NCBI GenBank assembly: GCA_943704415.1
Contig: CALSCO010000122.1
Location: 1-64,000 of the forward strand
Origin: Parvularia atlantis
Taxonomy: Eukaryota; Opisthokonta; Rotosphaerida
Direction of reading: 5' to 3'
DNA: 64,000 nucleotides
The translations under genes were made by a program, and so were the position numbers. Within the stretch, counting starts at the first letter, position 1. Every line of letters starts with the position of its first letter. The notes below the pieces were generated by a model, which made no database searches, was not told the origin of the DNA, and saw only the letters and a list, made by a program, of their open reading frames with translations. Positions 45,828 through 58,392 of the stretch are shown piece by piece.

Positions 45828-48800
45828 GAGATCGACGACGGGCTCGTGCGGGCCACAACTTCGCGCACAGCAGCGGTCGGGCCGACCGGCGGCGCGGGCG
45901 GCGCAGGCCCGAGCAGGAGCCACAGGTCCGCGGGCGACAGCTGAGGCCCCGTGGAGCCGCGCGACGGCTCGATCGGCCACGCCTGCGCGGGCGTGAGCGT
46001 GTAGACCACTTGGCGTTGCTCGTCGACGCTGAGGCGCGCGATTGACGCGTTGACGTCGCAGGCCGTCACCAGCGCGGCAACGAGCATGACCATCGACGAC
46101 ACCGGCGGCGACGTGAAGAGGTCACCCACACGGCGCTGCGCCTGCGGCAACGGTGCCCACGCCGCCGTCGCGGCCGAGGCGGGCAGAGCCGGCGGCACGC
46201 GCTCGTGGGTGCAATCCTGCCCGAGGTAGAACGCGCACAGGCGGCCGACCGCGCCGCGCGAGATCAGGTACGTCAGGTCGTGCGCCGAGGCCGTGCCGAG
46301 CTGGCGCAGGAGCGTCATCAGCGTCTCGACGTGCCGCCAGTGCGGCGGAGCGAGGAGCAGCAGGTCCAGCAGCGTGTCCAGCAGCCCCGCCACGGCGGAG
46401 ACGGGCAGCCCGGCCGCCTGGGCCATGACCGGCACGGAGTAGGTCGGGGTGTGCGCCGCGGTCTCGAGCGGGCGCAGCGTGCTGGCGGCCACCTGCACGA
46501 GATCGGCCAGCGCATGCTGGCTCTCGCGCACGTACGACAGGAGCAGGTGTTGCTGCAGCCAGCGCGGATCGTGGCGCAGGCCGTTGAGGAGCCACGTGCA
46601 CAGCGCCGTGTGGCGCGCGTACTCGTGTCGCAGGTAGGCCAGCCAGCGCGGCAGGTCGGCACGTTCTTGCGCGTGCGCGAGCGTATTGAAGACAAAGAGC
46701 GTGCCCACCTGCGCCGCTTGCAATGGCAGGCTCGCCGCCCTGTCCAGCCCGAGCGGCTGCGTCGGCACCGCGGGCACGCTGACCATCGCCGACGCGTCGC
46801 CCGCACTCGACGGCACCGCGCTCGCCATGTCCACGACCGTCCACACGAACTGGAAGTTGCGCGGGTCAAACACGCACTTGTCTCGCAGGAACTCCTCGTT
46901 CGACCGCCGGATCGACGCGCGGATATTGCACAGGATGGCCGCTGTGCCCGCCGCGCCCGACGGTGCCAACGCGCTCTCGCTCTGCGCCGCGCCCTCGGCC
47001 CCGCCCACGGTTGTCCCGTTGGGCGGATCGGGCGCTGCGCCGGGCGGGCTCACAGCCGACGCTGCAGCAGTGTTTGCCGCGGCGCTCGCTACTGCAATCG
47101 GCTTGCTCTGGTCGCGCTCGTAGAAGAGCATGTAGGCCGAGTAGGGCTTGGCCTGCCAGCGCCCGCTGCTCTTGCCGTCGAGCGGGTCGTAGCTGGGCAC
47201 CCAGTCGTTGCCGCCAAAGCACTGCGCGGGGATATTGTCGGGCGAAAAGCGCGTGGTGCTCGAGTCGTTGAAGTGGATCCACTCGGGCTCGGTGTTGCCC
47301 GGGCGCACGTGGCGCTCCTTGATGAATGAGTAGTAGTGACCCGAGTCGGCCGTGCCCGTGTGCACGAGGATGCCCACGAGGCGGTACGAGGCGGCGCCGA
47401 CAGCTGGCGGCGCGCCGTCGACGGCCATCTCCACGCCCACGCTCTCCTTCGCGCTCGCGCTGGTGATGTCCGACACAGATTCCGACGCCGACACGGGCGT
47501 CGATGTCGCGGTCGAGCCCGCCACAGACGAGCCCGGCGCGGGCGTGAGCTCGCGGTCCTCGTGCGCGGCGATGTAGTCATACGTGTACGGCTCCATGTTG
47601 AGCTCGAGCGGAAACTCGCAGTGGTCGTTGATCTTGAACCGCTTGAGCTGCTCCATGTCAAACTCGAAGCGTTTGAGGTGAAGGATGAGCGTGTTGGGCA
47701 GCTTGAGCACGCACGCGCTGCGTGAGCGCGTGGGGCACGTCGCATCGTCAGATGCCGCGGCATGGCCGTTGCCGGCCGCACCGCTTGACCGCGTTGACGT
47801 GCTTGCGGCACTCGGCACAAAAATACTTGTTGTCGCCGTCGAGCATCTCGCCCTTGACGTACGTCTGGAGGCTCTCGAGGATGGACTTCTTGTTCTTGAT
47901 GTCGCACTGCAATGCCGAGAAAGGCTCCTGTGCATGTGACACCGCGTGAACTGTGCACGACGCGCGAAGCACCGCCAGCACACCTCGCGGCTGGACACGT
48001 GCGGGCACTCGAGCGACTTGATCTGCTGGATCAGCTTGCCGCCAAACGTGTCCTGGAAGATGACCTTCTGCAGTTGCACACGGGACGTGAGACCGGCCAT
48101 ACGCGTGTGCCGAGCCCGCGCACGCACTGCCGCGTCCGTGCCCTTGAGCAAGTTCTCCAGGCGGTCAAAGAGCATGTTGAAGAACTCGTCCACGTCCATC
48201 TGCACCGACGTGTTCATCACGTTGCCGTCGTAGTCCTTGAACGAGCGGCAGAACGGCATGGTGTCGTACGATGACTTCTCGCTCTCCTGCGTGTGGGGGG
48301 CGTCGGCGTTAGTGCGCCGCGCAGCGGTAGGGTCGGCGAGCACACGTCACCTGCAGGTACGTGAACATGGTCTGCAGCTGCAGCAGGATCGAGTCCTGCA
48401 GCGCCGCCTCGGATGCGGCGACCGTTTCTGGCAGGGGCGCGTCGAGCAATGCCTGTGCGCAGCGTGTCAGCCGAGCAGCGCCTGCGCTGTTATGCACACG
48501 CGCGGCGCACCCGGCGAAAGTGCGGGATCATGAAGAACTGTTGCATGATCGAGTTCATGTAACACGTCGCGCCCTGATTGACGAGCCCGACGTAGCCACA
48601 CGCGGAGCGCTCCTGCTGGCGCGGGTTGTAGTTCCACAGCACGTTCTTGCTCTCGCCTGCGCCCGCCGGGTCGTCAGCACAGGCGCCGCGACGACGACAA
48701 GAGCGCGCGCACTGTTGTCGTGCTGGCGTGCGAGCGCTTCGAGCACCTCGCCCACGTGCGGCTCGTGGTGGCACAGCGTCGTCAGGAGCGCAAAGGCCGC

Positions 48801-51800
48801 TGCGCGCGTCGCCGGCCGCTTGCAGATGAAGGCCGCCGCGCTGCCGTCCTGGCCGCCAAAGAGGCAGCGTCCGTGAACGACGCTTACGAGGCCAGCACTG
48901 TGCAGGTTGTCAGCGCGGCGCAATCAAGTGGCCACATGCACGTGCCTTCGTGCAAGACTCTGCAACGCCGGGAAGGCGCGCAAAAAGACGCTGCACAGGC
49001 TAAAGTAACCCTGGAGCACCGTGTCCTCACTCGCGCGCGACGCAGCCTGCGCGTGGCACCGTGAGCGGCCCTTCAACTGCCAGAACGCAAAAGCGCACCT
49101 CGATCGCCGCCCGGTCGCGCACGCGCCGTATGATGTCCTCAAACAGCGCCGTCACGTCCGTCAGGACCTCGCTGCCCGGCCCGATCGACCGGTCCCAGTC
49201 GCCAAAGTACGTGCTGCGCGGTCGCGAAAGGGGTCAGCCGCGCGGCGCTGGGTGGCAGCACGCACGCCAAGAGCATCTCAAGCACGCCAAAGTACTCTTT
49301 GGCGCTCGCCGTGTACCGCGCGAGTGTGTCCTCGGCCATGAGCGCCAAAAGCTGCTGCTGCACGCGCCAGAACGGCGTCGTGGTCCAGCTGCGCAACGAG
49401 ATTCAGGGTCACGGCACGACGGCGCCCCAGGCATACCGAGGCAGGCCGAGGTGCTTAGTGTCGGCCGTGGGCATGCCCTCAAGCGCAAACGTCTGCAGCA
49501 GCTCGCCGACCGTGACGCGCACGAGCTGCGACGGCGAGCCGAGCAGCGCGCGCTCGGCCAGGATGTATGGACGCAGTAAGAGGTCGGTCGCGGCGGGCGA
49601 CTGCGCGGTCAACGCGCACGCCAGCGACAACGCCGTGTGCACGAGCGAGGCCGACACGTCCGCGCGGATCTGGCGTCGCACCATGAGCATCATGATGTGG
49701 CAAAGGAAAGCCGCGCAATGCACACCTGCGCCGTGTGGGACCGCCGTACGGACGAGGATGTCGGTGGACTGCGCACGGGGCCGACGAGGGCCGTGTCTGA
49801 TGCCGCGGGGTCGTCGTCCACGTCGAGCTGTATCGGTGCTGCGTCGGCGGCCGTCGTCTCGACCAGCCTCACCAAAACCTGCACCAGCCGTCCGTGTACG
49901 TCGTCCATCTCGGAGCCAGCGTCCGCAGCCACGCGCTCCGCGACGGCGCCAATTAGGTTCGGCTTCATCCACGCCTCGCTGGGGCGCAGGCGGCCGGTCG
50001 TGTCTGCGGCCACGCGTGAGTGTGGTGCGGGCGCGCAAGCGACGACGCGCACCGAGCAGCAGCCCGCTGACCACTTGGAGCAGCAGCACGAGGCACTGGC
50101 CGTACAGCGGCTGCTGTCCGAGCGCCTCCGAGCCAAACTGGGCGAGCAGCGTGCAGAGGTGTGTGGCACCGCCGTGCTCGATAAAGCGGGCTGTCCACGA
50201 CGGCTGCTGCTGCTAGAAGAGAACGGCGGAGTTGGCATCGGCAGCGTGCATTGCATGCTGCGGCGCACCGCCTGCATGCCCGCGTCGCTCTCCTGCACGT
50301 CCTCAGACGTCAGCGCCTGGACGATCTGCAGCGCGTAAAGCAGGCGGAACTTGTCGCCGCTGCGCAGCCACTGCGACCAGTGCAGAGTGCGGCCCGCGTC
50401 CGGCCCTGGCGCCACCTCGGACAGTGCGCGCAGACCCGCGAGCAGGTTGGGGTCCGTCGGCAGCGACATAAGCAGATCCCACACCTGTGCCACGCAAGCG
50501 CTAAGCGACGACATAGCCGCGCGCACACAGACAGACGCACGCGCGCCACAAACTCGTCCTGCGACGACAGCAGCTGGAACAGGTCGTCCACGTAGTGCTC
50601 CGTCAAGACGACGGCGGGCATGCACTGTGCGACGCGCCGCACTCGATCAGCAGCGCGACAGCAGAGGAGGGTCAGGACGCACCGGCCTCAGCGCGGCGGC
50701 TTGCGCGAGCATCGTCGGCAGGTTGGTCTTGACGTCCTTCTGCGCGTGCACGAGCGGGCGTGTGGGCGGCAGCGTCACGAGCCACGACGCGGCATCGCAC
50801 CAGCGCGACGCCGTGCTTATTGACGCGCGTGATGACCGAGATCACCTGGCGGTCGACGATGTTCATCTCGCCCAGCATGCGCTCGTGCAGCACCGGCAAG
50901 AGCTCCTTGCCTGTCACGGCGAGCGGGGCGTCAGCGGTGCTTGAGTGCACGGCCCAGGCGCACCGTTCGTCACGGCACGAAAGGTCTCAATGGGTGAGTG
51001 CTTGATCTCCTCGGCGATGCGCTGCTTGAGGGCGCCGATCGTCTCCTTCGTGTGCGACCTGAGGAAGTGCGTCGGCCCCTGCATTGCGTCCCGGTCAGAG
51101 CCATGCGCCATGCGCTGCAAGCGAGCGCAGACGCACGTCAAGCAGCTTGATTGACAACGTCAGCGGCTCGCCGCGGCCGAGCGCGCTGTGGCGCCGCAAG
51201 CCCGCTGCGCTCACGACGGCGGCGTGCCGCGCGTTGAAGCTCTCGATGTACAGCTGCGCGCCGTGTGAGAGAAGCAGGCCGTGCTTCGTAGCAGCGCGCA
51301 CCTGCAGCAGCTGCAGGCACCGGTTAGCGACGTGCGTTGCCTCTGCGACCGAAGCGATCGTGATCAGGGACGGTGGCCCTTCACCCACCGGCGGCGCTGT
51401 CAGCCCCAGGCGCGTGCGTGCGGTGCATTGAGGCACACCCTCCGCGGTCGTAATAGCTGCCGCCGTGACGCCGTTCGTGCTGAGCGTGCGCAGGGTACGG
51501 GTCGCACTCTGCAGCTCGACCATGCACTTGTCGACAAACTGACGGCTGCGCGGGCCGACCTGGCTCGTGAGGTCCTGTGACAGCTGCGGTCGAGCGGCAG
51601 TCAGCGTGTGCGCCACGGGTGTGCGCGCGGCGTACGTTGGTGTACAGCAGGACGAGGAACTGCATGACCTCGATGCCGACATCTTCCTGCTTGCACAGCA
51701 GCGCGGCGCGCCAGATCAGCTCAAGGCCATGCAGCTCGCCGCGCACGGTCGGCTTGCCCTCGATCTGCACCCGCGCCGTCAGTCGCGCAGGCATAGCCAC

Positions 51801-54800
51801 GCCGAGGTGTGCAAGCGCGCACGATCGCGTACGACCCGCGGTCCCAGTTGGCCGTGCCAACGACGTACTGGATGTGCTGGAACGCGACGCGGCTGAGCGT
51901 TCGCGGGTCGAGGCGCGGCAGGTGCGTCTCAAAGATGTGGCTCAGCAGGTTCGCTATCTGCGGCGACCGTCAGGCACCGGCCTCGACGCAGGCCCGATCA
52001 GGCGCGCGCACCCTTGCCGTCAGCGGCTCGCCCTGGAACCACAGCAGGGCGCGGTCCACCTCGGCAGGCAGCAGCGCGTCGGTCACAAGCAGGCGCCAGA
52101 GCGTGTCGATCTGTGTGCGCACGGGTGCTCAGCCGCTGAGCCAGCACGCACACGCGCGCGTTCCGTGCCTGCGCCAGGCTGAAGAGGCCGTCGCGCGTGT
52201 AGCTCACGAGCGTGCTCATCGCGTCCAGCCGCTGGCCGATCGTGTCCAGGTACGGCAGGCGGCCGGCGACGACAGCGTGTGCGATGTCGTGCGTGGGCGC
52301 GGCTGCGTCACACGCGCGTGTGTTAGCACGCACAACGGCGACCAACTGGCACAGACGCACCGCTCGTCAAAGCCCGTGCGAGTTGCTTGAAGTGGCCAAA
52401 GTCGTCCACGATCAGCTGCGGCAGCTGGTACTCTTCGCACAACATGTGCACAATCTGGAGGCGCACCGGCGACCGCACGTCAGCAAATAATCGTGCGGTG
52501 CATGCGCCGGCGCCACGCACATCCTCCTCCGTGTTGTCCGGCAAGGGGCGTGCGACGCGGCCGCGGTCGCGGTACGTGCCGCCGTTGGACAGACCCTCTG
52601 TGGCGCGCGGCGCGGGGATGAGCGCGTTGCGGCGCTCGGCTTGGCACGTACGGATCGTTTTGGGCAACAGGGCCAGCGCGGCCGTCGCGCTGTGGTGCGT
52701 CCGCAGCGCGTCGATGATGCGCTGCATGAAGACCGAGCTGCGCACGGGCCTGCTCAGCGAACCAGACACGGCCGCGCGTGCTCGCCGGCGCACCGCTGAT
52801 CCTGGATCGGCGTCCAGGCCAGGAAGTTGGCCAGCTGGGTCTGCGCCGCAATGGCGACGTCGCGCGATGCCCCGCTGTCGTCCTGCGCGATGCGCCACAG
52901 CAGCTCGGGCCCTTGTAGCCTGCGTGCGGTACACCGGGGTCAGGCCAGCGCGTGTGGCAGTGTAGAGCAGGCGCGCACGGCTCGGCCGTGTCCGTCCGCT
53001 GCGTGGACGCGTCGGGCAGCTCGTTGTCGGCCGTCTCGATGCCAGCGTACGTCTTCTGCACGCACCCGCTGTCAGCGCGATACGCACTGCGTTTGGTCTG
53101 CGCAGCCCGCACCAGCGCAAGCGCGTTGCACAGACGCCCGGCGAGCACGACCGTCTGCAGGTCCAGCTGGGTCGGCGGCAGGGCCGATAGGCCGGCGTAG
53201 AGCGCCTGAATGCACGGCAGCGGCATCTCGCGCACCGTCTCGGCCAAAAGCGTGAGCACGCCGTGCACGAGCGAGCGGTGGTAGGTGCCCTTTGTCATGA
53301 GCGCGGACGCGGTTGGGCCACGCACGCGACCAACAGCGCGCGCACGGCGCACCACGCAGATTTGCCACATCAAGTCGACCTGACGCACAGCGAGCATGCG
53401 CTCGTGCGACAGGAAGCGGATGATCTCGTGCGAGCGGCGGGCGACCTCGAGGTGAATGTTGGGGCCGAAGATGTACTCGAGGACCTCGTTCTCGCAGATC
53501 CAGCGCGCGAGCTCGCTGCGAGTCGCGCCCGTGTCAGCACACGCTCACGCCGCGGCGCACATGGATGCGCGTGCCTTGCATCTATTGTCACCCTGTCGAC
53601 GTCCATGTCGGTCGCGTTGTCCTCCATGTCGCCGCGGATCACGACGCTATCCCGGTCGATGACCGACTTGATGAAGTCCTGCACGCGGCGCATGGGCGGC
53701 GCAAGCTGGCACGCGCGCGCGCACCTTGATGTCGGACAGGCCTGCGAGGCGCTTCTCCAGCGAGCTCGACCGCAGGAAGCGCGCGGCGTTGCGCAGGGCC
53801 ACCAGGTCGAGCGAGAAGCTCGGCACGGGCAGGCTGCAGCGCCTCATCAGGCAGGGCACACAGCGCGTGCACAGACGACGCACGTGAACTCGCGCGCAAT
53901 GTCGTACGCCAGGCTCATGACCGCCGTCAGATCCTTGCGGTTGAGGCTCTTCATGTCGTCGTCGCTCAGGTTGGCGCAGAACGCCGCCACGGCCTGCGTT
54001 GTCTGGTCCGCGTGCAACGCAGCGCGCCGCTCGGATAGGACTGCCACCATCTGCGCCGCGCGCCACGTTGAGCTTACGCGGCGGCCGCATCGCCGCGAGA
54101 ACGCCGTGCCTTGGACGCGATGTCGAGCAGCAGGCGCACGTGCTTGATCTCCGCCAGCGTCGCCTGCTTGACGCGCTCGGCAATGGCCTTGAGGCCGTGC
54201 TGCGAGTCAAAGTGCACGGCGTGGTCCGGCATAGTGCCAAAGCGCTTCTGCTCCCGCGCGCGTTGGTGAGCGGCATCCGCAGCCGCCTGGGGCGCCACGC
54301 ACCGGGACCTCGCCCGCGGCTGCGAGCTGCTCCGCGTTCTTGTAGAGCGGCTGGTTGGCGTGCGAAAACATGCGCGCGACGGCCTCAAACAGGAACGGCA
54401 CGGGCGGGGCGACCGCAACGAGCTGCGCCGCGAGCACGAGGACGTTGCGCAGGAACGCGGTCGCGGCCTCGAGCGCCTTGGCGTCGAGCAGGTCGCTGCC
54501 GCGCCGCCGCGGCCGCGTCAGCGTCCGCACGGCAGGCGTCGTCGCTCGCGCACAGGCACCTGCGCTGCAGCAGGATCGCGACGGCGTCGCCGATCAGCTC
54601 AAGCACCCGGGGCCGCTGGCACAGTGCGTCGAACGACTCGCCGACGAGCGCGCTCACGCCGCCCTCGATCTTCTTGAGCGCCTCGGCCGGGTCATCGTCT
54701 GCGTGGGGGGGCGCGGGCCGTGAGCGCGTCGCCGTGTCGCGCGCTCTTCTTGCCACGCCGCACCGCAGCGGATGCTGTCGAGCAGCGCCTCGCGTCGCGC

Positions 54801-54833
54801 CTCCAGGCCGGTCGCGTCCACGTCCATGGCCAT
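41851..54833 (-). CDS. USP34: USP34-like giant ubiquitin carboxyl-terminal hydrolase
   Basis: One gene of about 13 kb encoding a USP34-type deubiquitinase (human USP34 has 3546 residues). From the N-terminal side: RLAGLSDIK, then [20 protein letters not shown] and [11 protein letters not shown] (about 53480-53350), closely matching the human USP34 HEAT region. Helical repeats follow to about 49 kb. The catalytic domain has [20 protein letters not shown] (Cys codon 48562-48564), [54 protein letters not shown] and the His box [18 protein letters not shown] (about 47369-47318), then [11 protein letters not shown] and [14 protein letters not shown] long C-terminal helical region includes [14 protein letters not shown] and a poly-Ser tract (about 45830-45790). 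It ends GRPKRSH, stop 41851-41853. The start at 54833 ([20 protein letters not shown]) is the safest ATG, but protein-like sequence upstream (to about 55150) suggests one or two further 5' exons. Confidence 0.92.
45793..45830 (-). repeat. (GAC/TCG)n triplet run in USP34
   Basis: A run of 12 or so GAC triplets on the plus strand, read as poly-Ser in the USP34 frame on the minus strand. Similar GAC/GTC runs code Asp tracts in NOC3 (19838-19882) and in USP1 (24326-24357). Confidence 0.85.
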
Positions 54834-55326
54834 CGACGCGCTGCGGGCGTCGAGGGGGCCCTGCGCGCCGTGTGCGCCATCAGCCGCGCGCGCGCCCGCC
54901 CGCCCGTCGCGCGTCGCTCGACGTGTGCCGCCGCGGTGCGTGACACGGCCGAAAGCGGCGATGCGCGTCGCGAGCGCGTCCAGCGCGTCACGTGTGCCCC
55001 ACAAGCCCTCCACCAACCCGCCGCCACCACGCGCTCTCACGACACAAGTGGCACAGAGCGACGGACAGAGCGCGCGGCGAGCACGGCCGCGAGCGCCGGC
55101 AGCGCCGCGAACATCGCCTCGATTTTCGACGGTGACGTCGCTGCGGCCATGATGTCTGCGAAGGCTTCCGCGCGCGCCGCGCACGCCGCGTCGCCGTCCG
55201 CGCCACCAGCCGCCAGCCGCGCGGACGACGGCGTCGTGGCCGTGCTGCAGCGCTTCCTGGCCACACCCACGGGGCAGGTTTGTGGCGCGGTGGCGCGCGG
55301 CGCGGGTGCTGAGCCGTGCGCGCAAG
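54834..55326. other. USP34 / TOM70 divergent region with possible USP34 5' exons
   Basis: 493 bp between the safest USP34 ATG and the TOM70 ATG. On the minus strand it contains protein-like stretches: MAAATSPSKIEAMFAALPAL from an ATG at 55150, and LVEGLWGTRDALDALATRIA at about 55017-54958. A GTGTCACGC...CGCGCAG intron (about 54945-54862) would join the second to the 54833 exon. If these are real, the USP34 gene starts near 55150 and only about 175 bp are left for both promoters. Confidence 0.4.
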
Positions 55327-57930
55327 ATGAGCGCCGCCGCCGTCGTGGTTGTGACGGCGCTGGCCGTCGGGTATGCCGTCTACGCGAGCTCGTCGCGCGG
55401 CGGCAGCGGCGCGGGTGCCGGCGCGGCCGGCAAGGTCGCCGGCGACAAGAAGACGGCGAAGAAGGGCGTGAAGAAGACCGCGACGGGCGACGCGCAGGCC
55501 AAGGTCCGTGCGAATGGCTGACGTTCGCGGGCGCAGGGCGCTGACCGCCGACCGCGGGCGCACGCAGCCGCGCACCGCGTCCGACGTGGAGGGCAAGTCG
55601 ACGTCGGCGGCAACGGCGGGCGCCAAGGACGAGGACTCGCCCTCGAAGCCGGTGGAGAGCATGACGATGGAGGTGCGGCTCACTCCTCGCCTGCCGTTTG
55701 CGCTCAACCGCGGCGACATCGGCGGCGGCAGGAGCGCTCCAAGGCGGCCGAGCAGGCCAAGACGCGCGGCAACAAGTACTTCCAGGGCCAGCAGTACGAC
55801 AAGGCGCTCGAGCTGTACACCGAGGCGATCGAGCTCGCGCCGCTGGGCGATCGCAACCTGTCGGTGTTCTACGCCAACCGCGCGGCGTGCTACTCCAACA
55901 AGGCGTGCCATCACCGTCGCCGGGGCCGCTGCGTGTGTGCGCCTGGTCGCTGACACGCGCACGGCCGCCCGCGCCACAGAACATGCTCAACGAGGCCATC
56001 GCCGACTGCACGAAGGGTGCGCAGATGATCGGCGCTCGCCGGTGCCCCACTGACGCAGGTCGTCGCATGTCGCGCAGCGCTCACGTACGACAGCAAGTAC
56101 ATCAAGGCGCTGTACCGGCGCGCGACGACGTACGAGGCGCAGAACGAGCTGCAGAAGGCGCTCGTGGGTGCGCTCTCGCCGTCGTGCCTGTAGCGCCCCC
56201 AGGCTCACGCGACGCCAGACCTCATGACTGTGTGCCTGCTCGAGGACTTCCAAAACCAGAAGGTGACGGGCGACTCGGATCGCGTGCTGCGCAAGATCGG
56301 CCAGGTGGAGGCCGCCGAGCGCATGAAGGTAACACGGCGCGGCGCGTGCGATCGGTCGTGGTCATCTGACGCCGGTGTTTGCCGGCGCGTGCCATGCAGA
56401 AGCGCAAGTCGAAGCTGCCCTCGTACTACTTTGTGACGGCGTACATTGACAGCTTTGGCAAGAAGGGTGCGCGGCGAGCGCAGGACTTGCCGACGCTCAC
56501 CTTGCCCGGCCGGTCAGACCAGCTGCTGAAGGCCGACGTGACCGACGAGACGCGCGACGGCGACCTGGCGTTCGAGGCCGCGCTCGAGCTGATCAAGCAG
56601 GAGAAGTACGACGAGGCGCTGGTCGGGATCGAGCACGCCATCGCCAACAAGACGGTGAACATGGCGCGGGTACGGTCTCGCGGTCGCTCGTCGTGTGACC
56701 GGCAGGGCGCTCACGCCGTGGCGTGCCGCGCAGGCCCTGAACTGGAGGGGGACGTTCCTGTACCTCAAGGGCGACCTGGACGAGGCGCTGTCGGACTTTA
56801 ACGCATCGCTCACGATCGGTGCGCTGCGGAGCGCTGCAGCGGGCGACGGCTCACACGCGAGTGTGCGCGACGCAGCGCCCGACAGCATCAACTCGCTCAT
56901 CAAGCGCGGCTCGATCCTCGTCGAGAAGTCGGAGCTGGCGGGGGCGCTTGAAAACTTCAAGGACGCCGAGCGGCTTGAGCCCGAGAGCGCCGACGTGTAC
57001 TACCACCGCGGCCAGGTGCGCTGTTTTGGCGCGCTTGGGCCTGCACGGCACGCTGACACCCCCCGCGGCCAGGTGCACTTCCTCACGGGCAACCTCGAGG
57101 GCGCCGTGGCCGACTACGAGCGCGCGATCCAGCTGGACGACACGATCGCGTTTGGTGCGCGCGTCCCGGCGTCGGTGCGTGCGCACTCACGCCCGAAGCA
57201 GCGCACATCCAGCTGGCCGTGGCCAAGTACCGCATGGGCGGCGTGTCGGAGGCGATGGTTCGTTGCCTGGCGCGCTCGCGGTACACGCGGGTGGCTGATC
57301 GCTGCGGCCGCAGGACATCTTCGCCAAGGCCGAGCGAAAGTTCCCGCAGTCACACGACGTCGTCAACTACTTTGGCGAGATCCTGCTCGACCAGAGCAAG
57401 TTTGACGAGGCGCTGCAGAAGTTTGAGCGGGGTGCGGCGAGGCGCTCGTGCGCGCCTGCGTGTCGGCTGACCGCGCGGCATCGCCAGCGCTCGCACTCGC
57501 GCCCAACCACCCGCTCACGTACATCAACAAGGGCCTGCTGCTGTTCCAGTACAACAAGGACCTGCAGTCAGCGATGGAGCTGGTGCGGCGCCCTGCCACA
57601 TGCGCGGCGGACGGCGGTGGCTGACACAGGGGCGCCCGGCGACAGCTCCAGAAGGCCGTCAAGGTCGACGACCGCTGCGACATTGCGTACGCGCACATGG
57701 CGCAGCTCCTGCTCACGCAGAAGAAGGTCAAGGCCGCGATCGAGTGCTACGACAAGGGTGCGGCATATGCGCGCGTGCATGCGCTAGGCGGTCGCTTAAT
57801 GCCCGCGCACGCAGCCATCGACCTGGCGCGCACCGAGGTCGAGATGTCGAACGTGATCTCGATGCGCGAGGCGGCCGCGGCCAACCTCGCCGCGGCCAAG
57901 TACCTCGGCTTCGCGGCCGAGGCAGACTAG
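55327..57930 (+). CDS. TOM70: TOM70 mitochondrial import receptor (TPR protein)
   Basis: Outer-membrane receptor for carrier preproteins delivered by Hsp70/Hsp90. The N-terminal anchor MSAAAVVVVTALAVGYAVYA is followed by a Gly/Lys-rich linker. The clamp TPRs follow: AEQAKTRGNKYFQGQQYDKA, LELYTEAIELAPLGDRNLSV and FYANRAACYSNK, which carry the carboxylate-clamp Asn/Lys pattern, then NMLNEAIADCTKG and YDSKYIKALYRRATTYEAQN. The C-terminal TPR array has LNWRGTFLYLKGDLDEALSD, FNASLTIG, SINSLIKRGSILVEKSELAG, DVYYHRGQVRCF, FLTGNLEGAVADYERAIQLD, YFGEILLDQSKFDEALQKFE and CDIAYAHMAQLLLTQKKVKA, ending KYLGFAAEAD, stop 57928-57930. About ten GTGCG introns interrupt it. The clamp plus the N-terminal anchor distinguishes it from other TPR proteins. 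Confidence 0.92.
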
Positions 57931-58392
57931 AGGGGCGGCGGCGGCGAAGCGCTGTTCTGTCTCTCGACGGCCAAGTCCGTACGGCGGCGGTAGTGGTCGG
58001 GCACATGGATACAGGACAACGTGATGCTCACTTTTGCGCCACGGCATTCCCGACATGGTGCGTGCAGCCACCACCCACCGCCCGCCCCGCGCGCCATCCG
58101 CACGCGCCGTCCGGCTGCACATACGCCGCCCGCCCGCACACCGCTGCGGATGGCGCGGATGGATGGGTCTCGAGGATCGATACCTCAGGAAAAACAATCG
58201 CTGGTTCTGCTTCTGAGCGCGAGCCGTGAAGCCGAATTTCCTCGCCCGCAGGGGCCTTGTCTGAGAGACCGTCTGGTGCCGCGCGCGCGTGCGCGTCTGT
58301 GTGCGCTGGCGCCCGTGCTGCTGTGCCCTGTCTGCTGGTTTCCGCGCGCCCCGCACGAGAGCGCTCACCTGGCCCGCTCGCCGTTGCCGCAG
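57931..58392 (+). other. TOM70-SmF spacer, including the unlocated first exon of SmF
   Basis: About 460 bp. The 3' half must contain the SmF promoter, its start codon and its first intron, whose acceptor is at 58392. I could not fix the start codon with confidence; a small exon between about 58150 and 58310 is likely. An A-rich patch (AAAAACAATCG, 58190-58200) is unusual here. No RNA gene was recognised in this part. Confidence 0.4.

Noticed and set aside
45458-48343. A 961-codon minus frame as a free-standing deubiquitinase
   Set aside because: It contains the His box but not the Cys box, which lies upstream at about 48.56 kb. Matches to the USP34 HEAT regions on both sides show that it is one exon of the larger gene.
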